A stretch of DNA of 64,000 nt from Saccharothrix algeriensis (GTDB taxonomy: Bacteria > Actinomycetota > Actinomycetes > Mycobacteriales > Pseudonocardiaceae), in NCBI RefSeq assembly GCF_016907655.1, contig NZ_JAFBCL010000001.1:3444001-3508000 (forward strand), read 5' to 3'. Made by a program: the position numbers and the translations under genes. This document shows positions 19,276 to 27,812 of this stretch, piece by piece. Below the pieces are notes generated by a model. That model was not told the DNA's origin. It worked only from the letters and a program-made list of their open reading frames with translations, and searched no databases. The first letter of the stretch is position 1. Each line of letters begins with the position of its first letter.

Positions 19276-20688
19276 TCACTTCCGGGTGTGCGCGTCCAGC
19301 ACGAGGGCCACGGCCTCGGTGACCCGCGCGGCGTGCGCCAGGTGCAGCCACTCGTCGGGCACGTGGCAGTTGCTGTCCGGCCCCACCACGCCCGTGACCA
19401 GGAACTGCGCGTCCGGGTACGCCTCGTGCAGCAGGCTCATGAACGGGATCGAGCCGCCCAGCGACACGGTCCGCCACGGCGCGCCGAACACCTCCTCGCC
19501 GACGCGGTCCAGCGTGGCCCGCAGCCACGGCGCGAGGTCCGGCGCGTTCCAGCCGTCGGCGTGCTCGACGCGGCTCAGCTCGACCACCGCGCCGTACGGC
19601 ACGTCCGTCGTGACCAGGCGCCGCACCGCCTCGACGGCCGCCGCGGCGTCGGCGGTCGGCGGCAGCCGGAAGCTGAGCACCAGGGTGGTGAACGGCCGCA
19701 GCACGTTGCCCGCGTCGTCCGGGGCGGGCAGGCCGTCCGCGCCGGTCACCGACAGCGTGGGGCGCCAGCCCGCGTTCAGCGCCAGCTCGACCTCGTCGTC
19801 GGCCACCGGCCGCACGCCCGGCGCCCACGGCACCGGGTCGGTCAGCGCGCCCGGCGCGCTGGCCACGGCCGCGCGCACCTCGGCGAGCCGGTTCGCCGGC
19901 ACCTCGACGTGCATCTCGGGCACCAGCAGCTCGCCGGTCGCGGAGTCCTCCAGCCGGTCCAGCAGCTGCCGCGCGACCCGGAACGAGCTGGGCACGATCC
20001 CGCTGGACATGCCCGAGTGCAGGCCGCTGCCCAGCACCCGGACGGTCATCGTGACCTGCGCCAGGCCGCGCAGCGACGTGGTCAGCCACATCCGGTCGTA
20101 GTCGCTGCCGCCCGAGTCCAGGCACACCACCAGCGACACCTCGCCCAGCCGGGGCCGCAGGTGCTCCAGGTAGGCGGGCAGGTCGGGGCTGCCGGACTCC
20201 TCGCCGGTCTCCAGCAGCACGACGCACCGGGCGTGCTCGCCGCCCGCCGCGCGCACGGCCTCGACGGCGGCGACGGCCGCGTACCCCGAGTAGCCGTCGT
20301 CGGCCGCCCCCCGGCCGTAGAGCCGCCCGTCGCGCACGACCGGCGTCCACGGGCCCAGGCCCTCCGACCAGTTCGCCACCGGCGGCTGCTTGTCCAGGTG
20401 GCCGTAGAGCAGCACGGTGTCCCCGGTCGCCGCGGTGGCGGGCACGTCCACCAGCAGCAGCGGCGTGCGGCCGGGCAACCGGACGACCTCGATCGCGACG
20501 CCGGGCAGGTCGCGGGTGGCGAGCCAGGCGCGCACGTGCTCGACGGCGGCGGCGAGGTGCCCGTGCTCCGCCCACGCCGGGTCGAACGCGGGGGAGACGG
20601 CGGGCAGGGCGACGAGGTCGGACAGGCTCGGGAGGATGTCGTCGTCCCACAGCCCTCGGACGGTACGGGTCAGCGCTGAACGGTCCAT
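19276..20688 (-). CDS. M20-family metallopeptidase (dipeptidase type)
   Basis: The 470-residue enzyme has the metal-binding motifs of the M20/CNDP group: YGHLDKQP, GRGAADDGYSGYA, then ETGEESGSPDL, and a terminal-domain histidine near the end (SIPFMSLLHEAYP). A lid domain with LGSGLHSGMSSG lies in the middle. Such enzymes use two zinc ions to cleave dipeptides or other amide substrates in the cytoplasm. ATG at 20688 has no Shine-Dalgarno sequence just upstream (TTAAGTTGCCCCC), so translation may be leaderless. It is encoded alone, divergent from the 2-oxoacid dehydrogenase operon. Confidence 0.9.
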   Translation of the reverse strand: MDRSALTRTVRGLWDDDILPSLSDLVALPAVSPAFDPAWAEHGHLAAAVEHVRAWLATRDLPGVAIEVVRLPGRTPLLLVDVPATAATGDTVLLYGHLDKQPPVANWSEGLGPWTPVVRDGRLYGRGAADDGYSGYAAVAAVEAVRAAGGEHARCVVLLETGEESGSPDLPAYLEHLRPRLGEVSLVVCLDSGGSDYDRMWLTTSLRGLAQVTMTVRVLGSGLHSGMSSGIVPSSFRVARQLLDRLEDSATGELLVPEMHVEVPANRLAEVRAAVASAPGALTDPVPWAPGVRPVADDEVELALNAGWRPTLSVTGADGLPAPDDAGNVLRPFTTLVLSFRLPPTADAAAAVEAVRRLVTTDVPYGAVVELSRVEHADGWNAPDLAPWLRATLDRVGEEVFGAPWRTVSLGGSIPFMSLLHEAYPDAQFLVTGVVGPDSNCHVPDEWLHLAHAARVTEAVALVLDAHTRK

Positions 20689-20871
20689 GGGGGCAACTTA
20701 ATTGCCCGCGCCGGTCATCACGCCGTCGGAGTGGGTACCGGGTCGTGGGCACCGGCGGTGGGGCCGACAGTCGGGCGTCCACGGGTGAGCGGGGACCCGG
20801 CCGGGGGAACCAGGCTGGTCGGCCGAGCGGCCCCGCGTCGACCGACCGTGCCCGGAGGCGCACGGACAGTC

Positions 20872-20915
20872 GTTAACGATCGGTAACCGGGACACGGCCG
20901 TTCGGACGTCGAACG
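20872..20915. promoter_or_regulatory. Two imperfect palindromes between divergent genes
   Basis: GTTAACGATCGGTAAC (20872-20887, one mismatched pair) and CGTTCGGACGTCGAACG (20899-20915, one mismatched pair) lie in the 471-bp gap between the M20 peptidase and the dehydrogenase operon. They are candidate operators. Apart from these I see no gene or other element between 20689 and 21159. Confidence 0.4.
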
Positions 20916-21159
20916 TCTCGCTCGGACTGCCGAAGATTGGCCTTCCTACCGTTGTCGCTGTTCAGGAGGGTGCGCGCTCGATTACAAAGTGGGACGGGGC
21001 TCACCATGTCGGGTGAGCGCGTGTCAGGATGTGGATGAGAACACCGTCAGCGCCGACGGTTGTCCGACCTCCCTCACCAGGGCGGCGGCGACTGGCGGTG
21101 CCGCCGCGCATGGTCGTCACGAGCGACTTGGCGGCCTCGAAGACGAGGAGTAAGGCGCA

Positions 21160-22353
21160 ATGTCGTCCCCAGAGAAATGGACGCAACCGGGGCCGGACAG
21201 CCCGCCGGCCACCGCCGCCAAACCGACCGCGGAACAGGTGATCGCAGGCTTGCGAGCGACCGACGAGGGCGGCGCCGACCTGGTGCAGCTGCTCACCCCC
21301 GAGGGTGAGCGGGTCCAGCACCCGGACTTCGACATCGACATCACGCCCGAAGAGCTGCGCGGGCTGTACCGCGACATGGTCCTGGTGCGCCGGATCGACC
21401 GCGAGGCCAACGCCCTGCAGCGCAAGGGCGAGCTGGGCCTGTGGGTGCCGCTGCTGGGCCAGGAGGCCGCGCAGATCGGCGCCGGCCGGGCGCTCAAGCC
21501 GATGGACATGGCCTTCCCCAGCTACCGCGAGCACGGCGTGGCCTGGTGCCGGGGCGTCCAGCCGGGCCAGATCCTGAGCATGTTCCGGGGCACCGACAAC
21601 GGCTCGTGGGACCCGGTGGAGCACCGGTTCCACCCGTACACGATCGTCATCGGCAACCAGGTGCTCAACGCGGCCGGGTACGCGATGGGCCAGCGGTTCG
21701 ACGGCAAGGTGGGCGACGCGGACAGCGAGGCCACCATGGTCTTCTTCGGCGACGGCGCGACCAGCCAGGGCGACGTGCACGAGGGCTTCGTGTGGGCGGC
21801 GGTCTACGACGCGCCCCTCGTCTTCTTCTGCCAGAACAACCAGTGGGCCATCTCCGAGCCCACCGAGCGCCAGTCCCGCCTGCCGCTGTACCAGCGGGCG
21901 CGCGGCTACGGCTTCCCCGGCATCCGGGTCGACGGCAACGACGTGCTCGCCTCGCTCGCCGTGTCGCGCTGGGCGCTGGAGGAGTGCCGCCAGGGCAACG
22001 GCCCCATCCTCATCGAGGCTTTCACCTACCGGATGGACGCCCACACCACCTCCGACGACCCGTCCCGCTACCGGCTCTCCGACGAGCTGGAGCTGTGGAA
22101 GCTGAAGGACCCGATCGAGCGGGTGAAGGTGCACCTGGTCAAGCAGCAGTGGGCCGACCAGGCGTTCTTCGACTCCGTGGAGGCCGAGGCCGAGGAGATC
22201 GCCGTCGAGCTGCGCGAGCACTGCGTCACCCTGCCCACCCCGCCCGCCTCGCGGATCTTCAGCGAGGTCTACGCGGAGGGCAACCCCGTGCTGGAAGCCC
22301 AGCGCGACGAGTTCCTGGCCTACCACGCGGGTTTCGCCGGAGGTGAGCACTGA
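21160..22353 (+). CDS. 2-oxoacid dehydrogenase E1 component, alpha subunit
   Basis: The 397-residue protein binds thiamine diphosphate through the GDG...NN motif (GDGATSQGDVHEGF to CQNNQWAIS, about 196-230). Alpha/beta-split E1 enzymes decarboxylate pyruvate or branched-chain 2-oxoacids. ATG at 21160 has GAGGAGTAAGG upstream. It is the first gene of an operon with E1 beta (4-bp overlap) and E2. The actinobacterial pattern does not separate pyruvate from branched-chain substrates, so bkdA or pdhA would both be guesses; E3 is encoded elsewhere. Confidence 0.93.
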   Translation: MSSPEKWTQPGPDSPPATAAKPTAEQVIAGLRATDEGGADLVQLLTPEGERVQHPDFDIDITPEELRGLYRDMVLVRRIDREANALQRKGELGLWVPLLGQEAAQIGAGRALKPMDMAFPSYREHGVAWCRGVQPGQILSMFRGTDNGSWDPVEHRFHPYTIVIGNQVLNAAGYAMGQRFDGKVGDADSEATMVFFGDGATSQGDVHEGFVWAAVYDAPLVFFCQNNQWAISEPTERQSRLPLYQRARGYGFPGIRVDGNDVLASLAVSRWALEECRQGNGPILIEAFTYRMDAHTTSDDPSRYRLSDELELWKLKDPIERVKVHLVKQQWADQAFFDSVEAEAEEIAVELREHCVTLPTPPASRIFSEVYAEGNPVLEAQRDEFLAYHAGFAGGEH

Positions 22354-23375
22354 TGGCCGCTCCGACCGTGGACCGGTCCGCACCCGCCGCGCCGGCGGCC
22401 GTGCAGACGATGACCATCGCCAAGGCCATCAACAACGGCCTGCGCGCGGCGATGGAGGCCAACCCCAAGGTCCTCGTGATGGGCGAGGACGTCGGCAAGC
22501 TCGGCGGCGTCTTCCGGATCACCGACGGCCTCCAGAAGGACTTCGGCGAGCAGCGCGTGCTCGACACGCCGCTGTCGGAGTCCGGCATCATCGGCACGGC
22601 GGTGGGCCTGGCCATCCGCGGCTACCGGCCGGTGTGCGAGATCCAGTTCGAGGGCTTCATCTTCCCCGGCTTCGACCAGATCGTCAGCCAGGTCGCGAAG
22701 CTGCACTTCCGCACCCAGGGCCGGATCAAGCTGCCCATGGTGATCCGCGTGCCGTTCGGCGGCGGCATCGGCGCGGTCGAGCACCACTCGGAGTCGCCCG
22801 AGTCGTACTTCGCGCACACCGCCGGCCTGAAGGTCGTGTCGTGCTCGAACCCGGCCGACGCGTACTGGATGATCCAGCAGGCGATCGACTCCGACGACCC
22901 GGTGCTGTTCTTCGAGCCCAAGCGCCGCTACTACGAGAAGGGCCAGGTCGACACGACGGCCGCGCCCGGCCCGCTGTACGCGTCGCGCGTGCTGCGCACC
23001 GGCACGGACGCCACCCTGGTGTCCTACGGCCCGATGGTGCGCACCGCCCTGGACGCCGCCGCGGCGGCCGAGGACGAGGGCCGCTCGCTGGAGGTCGTGG
23101 ACCTGCGCGCGCTGTCCCCGCTGGACCTCGGCCCGGTGTACGAGTCGGTGCGGCGCACCGGGCGGCTGGTCGTGGTGACCGAGGCGCCCAGCGAGTCGTC
23201 CATCTCCAGCGAGATCGCGGCCAAGGTGCAGCAGGAGTGCTTCTACTCGCTGGAGGCGCCGGTGCTGCGGGTGACCGGTTTCGACACGCCGTACCCGCCG
23301 TCGAAGCTGGAGGAGGAGTTCCTCCCCGACCTCGACCGGGTGCTGCACGCCGTAGACCGCTCACTGGCCTGGTAA
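22353..23375 (+). CDS. 2-oxoacid dehydrogenase E1 component, beta subunit
   Basis: The 340-residue protein has the pyrimidine-binding and C-terminal transketolase domains of E1 beta (MGEDVGKLGGVFRIT; FEGFIFPGFDQIV; RVPFGGGIGAVEHHSESPE). It starts at the ATG that overlaps the alpha-subunit TGA as ATGA. It forms an alpha2beta2 heterotetramer with the preceding product and hands the acyl group to the lipoyl arm of E2. The first 20 or so residues are a flexible Ala/Pro-rich extension. Confidence 0.94.
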   Translation: MAAPTVDRSAPAAPAAVQTMTIAKAINNGLRAAMEANPKVLVMGEDVGKLGGVFRITDGLQKDFGEQRVLDTPLSESGIIGTAVGLAIRGYRPVCEIQFEGFIFPGFDQIVSQVAKLHFRTQGRIKLPMVIRVPFGGGIGAVEHHSESPESYFAHTAGLKVVSCSNPADAYWMIQQAIDSDDPVLFFEPKRRYYEKGQVDTTAAPGPLYASRVLRTGTDATLVSYGPMVRTALDAAAAAEDEGRSLEVVDLRALSPLDLGPVYESVRRTGRLVVVTEAPSESSISSEIAAKVQQECFYSLEAPVLRVTGFDTPYPPSKLEEEFLPDLDRVLHAVDRSLAW

Positions 23376-23388
23376 GGGGACACCGGGA

Positions 23389-24747
23389 ATGCCGCAGTTC
23401 AAGCAATTCCCCCTGCCGGACACGGCGGAGGGGCTGACCGAGGCCGAGATCCTGACCTGGCACGTGCGGCCGGGCGACGCGGTCAAGGTCAACGACATCA
23501 TCGTGGAGATCGAGACCGCCAAGGCGGCGGTCGAGCTGCCGTGCCCGTGGGACGGCGTGGTGACCGAGCTGCTGGCCGAGGTGGGGCAGACGGTCGAGGT
23601 CGGCGTGCCGATCATCACCATCGACGTGGACCCGTCGGGGGCCGCCGTCGCCGCGCCGGAGACCAACGGCGCGGCGGCCCCGGCCGCCGAGGAGGAGGGC
23701 CGGGTCGCGAACCTGGTCGGCTACGGGCCGAAGTCCGGTTCGGCCAAGCGCCGGGCCCGCCGGGACGCGCCCGCGCCGGTCCCGGTGACCGCCACCCCGA
23801 CCCCGGCGGCCCCGCCCGCACCCGCGGTCGCCCCGCCCGCACCCGCGGCCGCCCCGGTCTCCGCCCCGGCCCCGGGCGGTTACGTGCCGCTGGCCAAGCC
23901 GCCGGTCCGCAAGCTGGCCAAGGACCTGGGCGTGGACCTGCACGGGCTGTCCGGCAGCGGTCCCGGCGGCGTGATCACCCGCGAGGACGTGGAGCAGGCC
24001 CTCGCCGCCCCGGCCGCCCCGGCCGCCGCGGCGCCCGCCTCCTCCGGGGCGCGGGAGCGGCGGGTGCCCATCAAGGGCGTCCGCAAGGCGACCGCGCAGG
24101 CGATGGTGGACAGCGCGTTCACCGCGCCGCACGTCACGGAGTTCCTGACCGTCGACGTGACCCCGATGATGGAGCTGCGGGCGCGGCTGAAGGGCACGCC
24201 GCAGTTCCGCGACGTCAAGCTCACGCCGCTGGCGTTCGCGGCCAAGGCCGTGGTCCTGGCGACCCGCCGCACCCCCGACGTGAACGCGACGTGGGACGCG
24301 GCGGCCGGCGAGATCGTCTACAAGGACTACGTGCACCTGGGCATCGCGGCGGCCACGCCGCGCGGCCTGGTGGTGCCGAAGGTCCGCGACGCGGACCGCC
24401 TGTCGCTGCGCGACCTGGCGGTGGCGCTGGACGACCTGGCCACGGTCGCCCGCGAGGGCCGCACGACGCCGGCGGACATGCTCAACGGGACCATCACCAT
24501 CACCAACGTCGGCGTGTTCGGCGTCGACACGGGGACGCCGATCATCAACCCCGGCGAGTCCGCGATCCTCGCCCTGGGCGCGATCCGCGACCTGCCGTGG
24601 GTGGTCGACGGCCAGGTGGTGCCCCGCAAGGTGTGCCAGCTGGCGCTGAGCTTCGACCACCGCGTGGTCGACGGCCAGCAGGGCTCGCAGTTCCTGGCCG
24701 ACGTCGGCGCCCTCCTGGCCGACCCCGGGGTGGCGATGACGTACTGA
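23389..24747 (+). CDS. Dihydrolipoamide acyltransferase (E2)
   Basis: The 452-residue protein has one N-terminal lipoyl domain with the modified lysine at residue 45 (EIETAKAAVEL). After a long Ala/Pro linker comes a peripheral subunit-binding domain (about 170-205: PPVRKLAKDLGVDL, GSGPGGVITREDV), and then the catalytic domain ending in FDHRVVDGQQG with the active-site His. It transfers the acyl group from E1 to CoA and forms the core of the complex. It begins 13 bp after the E1 beta stop with GGGGA upstream. A single lipoyl domain is usual for branched-chain-type E2. Confidence 0.94.
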   Translation: MPQFKQFPLPDTAEGLTEAEILTWHVRPGDAVKVNDIIVEIETAKAAVELPCPWDGVVTELLAEVGQTVEVGVPIITIDVDPSGAAVAAPETNGAAAPAAEEEGRVANLVGYGPKSGSAKRRARRDAPAPVPVTATPTPAAPPAPAVAPPAPAAAPVSAPAPGGYVPLAKPPVRKLAKDLGVDLHGLSGSGPGGVITREDVEQALAAPAAPAAAAPASSGARERRVPIKGVRKATAQAMVDSAFTAPHVTEFLTVDVTPMMELRARLKGTPQFRDVKLTPLAFAAKAVVLATRRTPDVNATWDAAAGEIVYKDYVHLGIAAATPRGLVVPKVRDADRLSLRDLAVALDDLATVAREGRTTPADMLNGTITITNVGVFGVDTGTPIINPGESAILALGAIRDLPWVVDGQVVPRKVCQLALSFDHRVVDGQQGSQFLADVGALLADPGVAMTY

Positions 24748-24827
24748 TCCGCGCACCGGATCGCGACGGGTGGGAGCCGACCCCGGCCCCCACCCGTCGC
24801 CGTTCTCCCCGCCCGCCGGAAAAGGGC

Positions 24828-24847
24828 TTGAAGTTCCAGTCACTGGA
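24828..24847 (+). promoter_or_regulatory. MerR-type promoter-operator
   Basis: A TTGAAG hexamer (24828-24833) is directly followed by the palindrome TCCAGTCACTGGA (24835-24847). MerR-family activators bind such a palindrome between an abnormally spaced -35 and -10. The element ends 10 bases before the merR start, so it is probably autoregulatory. Confidence 0.55.
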
Positions 24848-24856
24848 GAGTCGAAG

Positions 24857-25771
24857 GTGGTTCCCGTGACGCACTACTCGATCGGCGAACTGGCGCGGTT
24901 GGCCGGCCTGTCCACCAGGACGGTCCGGTTCTACTCCGACTCCGGTCTGGTCCCCGTCGCGGGGCGGACCGCGGGCGGGTTCCGCACCTACGACGTCGAC
25001 GGGTTGGCGCGGCTGAAGCTCGTGCGGACCCTGCGCGACCTGGGCGTGGACCTGCCCACGGCGCAGCGGGTGCTCGCGCACGAGGTGTCCGTCGCCGAGG
25101 TGGCGCGGGCGCACGCGGAAGCCATCGACGCGCAGCTGCGCACGCTCCGGCTGCGCCGGGCCGTGCTGCGGGTCGTGGCGCGGAACGGGGAGGTGGAGAT
25201 GGTGCACGAGTTGGCGCGGCTGTCGGAGGAGGAGCGGCAGGCGATCCTCGACGACTTCTTCGACGAGGTCTTCGGCGGGTTGGACCTGGAGCCGGGCTTC
25301 GACCAGCGGATGCGGTCGGTGCGGGTGGAACTGCCCGACGACCCGTCGACCGAGCAGTTGGAGGCGTGGATCGAACTGGTGAACCTGGTGCGGGACCCGG
25401 ACTTCCGCGCGTCGATCCGGCGGATGTCCGAGCGGCACCAGGAGATGCGCGCCGAGGGCGTCGACATGTCCGGCGGCAGCACGCCGGAGCACCTGCAGGC
25501 GTTCCAGGGCGCGATCGCCGAGGCGCGCAAGGCGCTCGACGCCGGGGTCGCGCCGGGTTCCGCCGAGGCGCGGGAGGTCGTCCGGCAGCTCAACGAGCGG
25601 TGGGGCGGGGTCTTCGGCGTCCCGGTGGGGCCGGAGCTGACGCGCCGGCTGGAGGAGTTCGGCGACCCCAGGGCCGAGCGCTACTGGGCGCTGCTGGCGA
25701 GGATCAACGGCTGGCCCCCGGTGCCGGACACCACCGCGGAGCGGGCCTGGCTCGCCGAAGCGGGCCGCTGA
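24857..25771 (+). CDS. MerR-family transcriptional regulator
   Basis: From GTG at 24857 the product has 304 residues. The N-terminal MerR winged helix (YSIGELARLAGLSTRTVRFYSDSGLV, about 6-31, then GFRTYDVDGLARLKLVRTLRDLG) is followed by a coiled dimerisation helix (about 80-115) and a long C-terminal domain of about 190 residues. That domain lacks Cys clusters, so it is not a metal or redox sensor of the usual kinds; it may bind a small molecule. A second GTG at 24866 is also possible. The upstream frame to 24770 is rejected because it would cover the operator. Confidence 0.88.
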   Translation: MVPVTHYSIGELARLAGLSTRTVRFYSDSGLVPVAGRTAGGFRTYDVDGLARLKLVRTLRDLGVDLPTAQRVLAHEVSVAEVARAHAEAIDAQLRTLRLRRAVLRVVARNGEVEMVHELARLSEEERQAILDDFFDEVFGGLDLEPGFDQRMRSVRVELPDDPSTEQLEAWIELVNLVRDPDFRASIRRMSERHQEMRAEGVDMSGGSTPEHLQAFQGAIAEARKALDAGVAPGSAEAREVVRQLNERWGGVFGVPVGPELTRRLEEFGDPRAERYWALLARINGWPPVPDTTAERAWLAEAGR

Positions 25772-25774
25772 CCC

Positions 25775-26143
25775 TCACTCCCGGACCAGGCAGAAGGGGT
25801 GGCCCGCCGGGTCGGCGAACACCCACCACGCCTCGTGGGAGTCGTCCAGCAGGGCGCCGCCGAGCCGCAGGACCTCGACCTTGCCGAGGTCGAGGTCCTG
25901 CACGGCGATGTCGAGGTGCAGCTGCCGGGGCCGGGCCGGGTCGGGCCACCGGGGCGCGACGTGCCCGGCGACCCGCTGGAAGCACAGCACACCGCGCGCG
26001 GTGTGCAGCGTCGACCAGTCCTCGTCCAGCGACCACTGCCGGTCGGGCCGGTCGACGTCCCCGCCCAGCAGCCCCCGGTAGAACTCGGCCAGCGCGCGGG
26101 GCTCCGGGCAGTCGAGCACGACGCACTGCAAACTCCCGATCAT
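25775..26143 (-). CDS. VOC-family (glyoxalase/bleomycin resistance-like) protein
   Basis: The 122-residue protein has two beta-alpha-beta-beta-beta modules of the vicinal oxygen chelate fold (CVVLDCPEPRALAEFYRGLLGG at the start; HLDIAVQDLDLGKVEVLRLGG; FADPAGHPFCLVRE at the end). ATG at 26143 is preferred over GTG at 26152 because AGGGTGCGGGG precedes it. The candidate metal ligands (His and the C-terminal acidic residue) are not complete enough to name a reaction. It is convergent with the merR gene, leaving only 3 bp between stop codons. Confidence 0.85.
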   Translation of the reverse strand: MIGSLQCVVLDCPEPRALAEFYRGLLGGDVDRPDRQWSLDEDWSTLHTARGVLCFQRVAGHVAPRWPDPARPRQLHLDIAVQDLDLGKVEVLRLGGALLDDSHEAWWVFADPAGHPFCLVRE

Positions 26144-26381
26144 GCCCCGCACCCTAGGCCGGCTCGCACTCCCCCGCGGCCGGACGGGACCGCCGAGGAC
26201 CCGTCCGGTGCAAGCCGGTCACCTGACGAGCCGCTCTGTCCACCAACGACCACTGAACTTGCTCGCCCCTTCCACGAGGGTGTCATGAGTTAGGTTGACC
26301 GCAAGTCAGCGCCACGGCGACGGACACGGGCGGGGCGCAGGTCGCAGGTCTGTCACCGTCTCCAACCCTTAGGGTGGGCCC

Positions 26382-27812
26382 ATGCTTACTCGGCTGGAAG
26401 TCCGAGGGTTCAAGAACCTGCTGGATGTCGACGTGGAGTTCGGTCCCTTCACGTGCATCGCGGGCGCCAACGGAATCGGTAAGTCGAACATATTCGATGC
26501 GATCGAATTCCTCTCCCACCTGGCCGGTGAGACGTTGATGGAGGCTTCCCAGCGCGTCCGCGGTTCGACCGGACTCCGGGGCGGGGACCCTCGGGACCTG
26601 TTCTGGGATGGTTACCGCGACCACCAGCGGCAGATCGACCTGGCCGCGGAGATGATCGTTCCGGCCGAGGTGGAGGACGACCTGGGGGCGCCGGCCAACG
26701 CGCGAACGACTTTCCTGCGCTATGAGCTCACCCTCGGCTACCTCCCGCCCCGGGGCGAAGGGAGCATCGGCCGGCTGACCCTGCTGAAGGAGCAGCTCCG
26801 GCACATCACCAGAGGTGACGCGCCGAAGCACCTCCGCTTCCCGCACAGTGCGAAGCACTTCCGAGCGGCGGTCGTGAAGGGCGAACGGCGGGGCGGCCCC
26901 TTCCTCTCCACCGAGGATCGCGAAGGCGGCATCGTGATCAACGTCCACGGTGACGGCGGCAGCCACGGCAAACCCCAGCCCCGCGCTGCCGGTCGGGCCG
27001 GGCGCACGGTGTTGAGCACGGTCACGACGAATGACTACCCGACCGTCCTCGCGGCCCGGCGCGAGATGCAGAGCTGGAAGCGGCTGGCGCTCGAGCCGAG
27101 CGCACTGCGCGCCCCTGACGGCTTCGCCGACCCCAAGGCCCTGGACACCGACGGTCGCCACCTCGCGTCCACCCTCTACAGGATAGCGAACGAGAACGCG
27201 AGAGACTTGTCGGCACCGGACCCGGACGCCGTCTACGCGCGAGTGGCGGGGCGCCTCTCGGACCTGTCGGGTGTCAGCGTGGAAGGCTTGACGGTCGAAC
27301 TCGACCAAGTACGGGAAGTGTTCACCCTCTTCCTCCAGGAACGCGGTGATCTCCGACTTCCCGCACGTGCCCTGTCCGAAGGCACGTTGCGCTTCCTGGC
27401 GCTGTGCGTCCTCCTCGAGGATCCGACGTTCAAAGGTCTCATCTGCATGGAGGAGCCGGAGAACGGCATCCACCCCGCGAACCTCCCGGCGATGCTGAAA
27501 CTGGTCGAAGACCTCGCCGTCGACCCGTCCGCCGCTCCGGACAACGGGAACACCTTTCGGCAGGTGATCGTCAACACGCATGCGCCCGGAGTGGTGCAGT
27601 TGTGCGATCCGCAGGACCTGCTGCTCGCCGAGGTCCGGCCACACCGGACGCCGGACGGCGAAGTCACCCGAGGTCTTTCACTACTTCCGTTCAAAAATTC
27701 CTGGCGGGTCGGCGGGACGGGCTCGCCTTCCTTCTCGGAGGCGGATGTGGTGGCTTACCTGACGGCGCCGGCAGGAGCGCAGCTCCGACTTCCCTGGGAC
27801 CTGGTGGGATGA
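26382..27812 (+). CDS. OLD/RecF-like AAA ATPase of a two-gene module
   Basis: The 476-residue protein is an ABC-class ATPase of the AAA_21/OLD group. It has Walker A GANGIGKS (28-35) right after the typical N-terminus LEVRGFKNL, the signature LSEGTLR near residue 330, Walker B ICMEEPENGIHP, and an H-loop NTHAPGV. There is no TOPRIM domain in the same chain, unlike classical OLD nucleases, but the next gene encodes a TOPRIM-like protein starting in the ATGA overlap (27809-27812). Codon use includes ATA, GAA and GAT codons that are rare in neighbouring genes, suggesting transfer. An anti-phage role is inferred by analogy with PARIS, Gabija and AbiL-type ATPase/TOPRIM pairs. Confidence 0.85.
   Translation: MLTRLEVRGFKNLLDVDVEFGPFTCIAGANGIGKSNIFDAIEFLSHLAGETLMEASQRVRGSTGLRGGDPRDLFWDGYRDHQRQIDLAAEMIVPAEVEDDLGAPANARTTFLRYELTLGYLPPRGEGSIGRLTLLKEQLRHITRGDAPKHLRFPHSAKHFRAAVVKGERRGGPFLSTEDREGGIVINVHGDGGSHGKPQPRAAGRAGRTVLSTVTTNDYPTVLAARREMQSWKRLALEPSALRAPDGFADPKALDTDGRHLASTLYRIANENARDLSAPDPDAVYARVAGRLSDLSGVSVEGLTVELDQVREVFTLFLQERGDLRLPARALSEGTLRFLALCVLLEDPTFKGLICMEEPENGIHPANLPAMLKLVEDLAVDPSAAPDNGNTFRQVIVNTHAPGVVQLCDPQDLLLAEVRPHRTPDGEVTRGLSLLPFKNSWRVGGTGSPSFSEADVVAYLTAPAGAQLRLPWDLVG

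Noticed and set aside
20698..20895. Small minus-strand frame upstream of the M20 peptidase
   Set aside because: No ribosome site or domain, and composition typical of non-coding sequence.
27404..27808. Long N-terminal extension of the TOPRIM-like protein
   Set aside because: The extension overlaps the ATPase gene in another frame; ATG 27809 in the ATGA overlap is the natural start.
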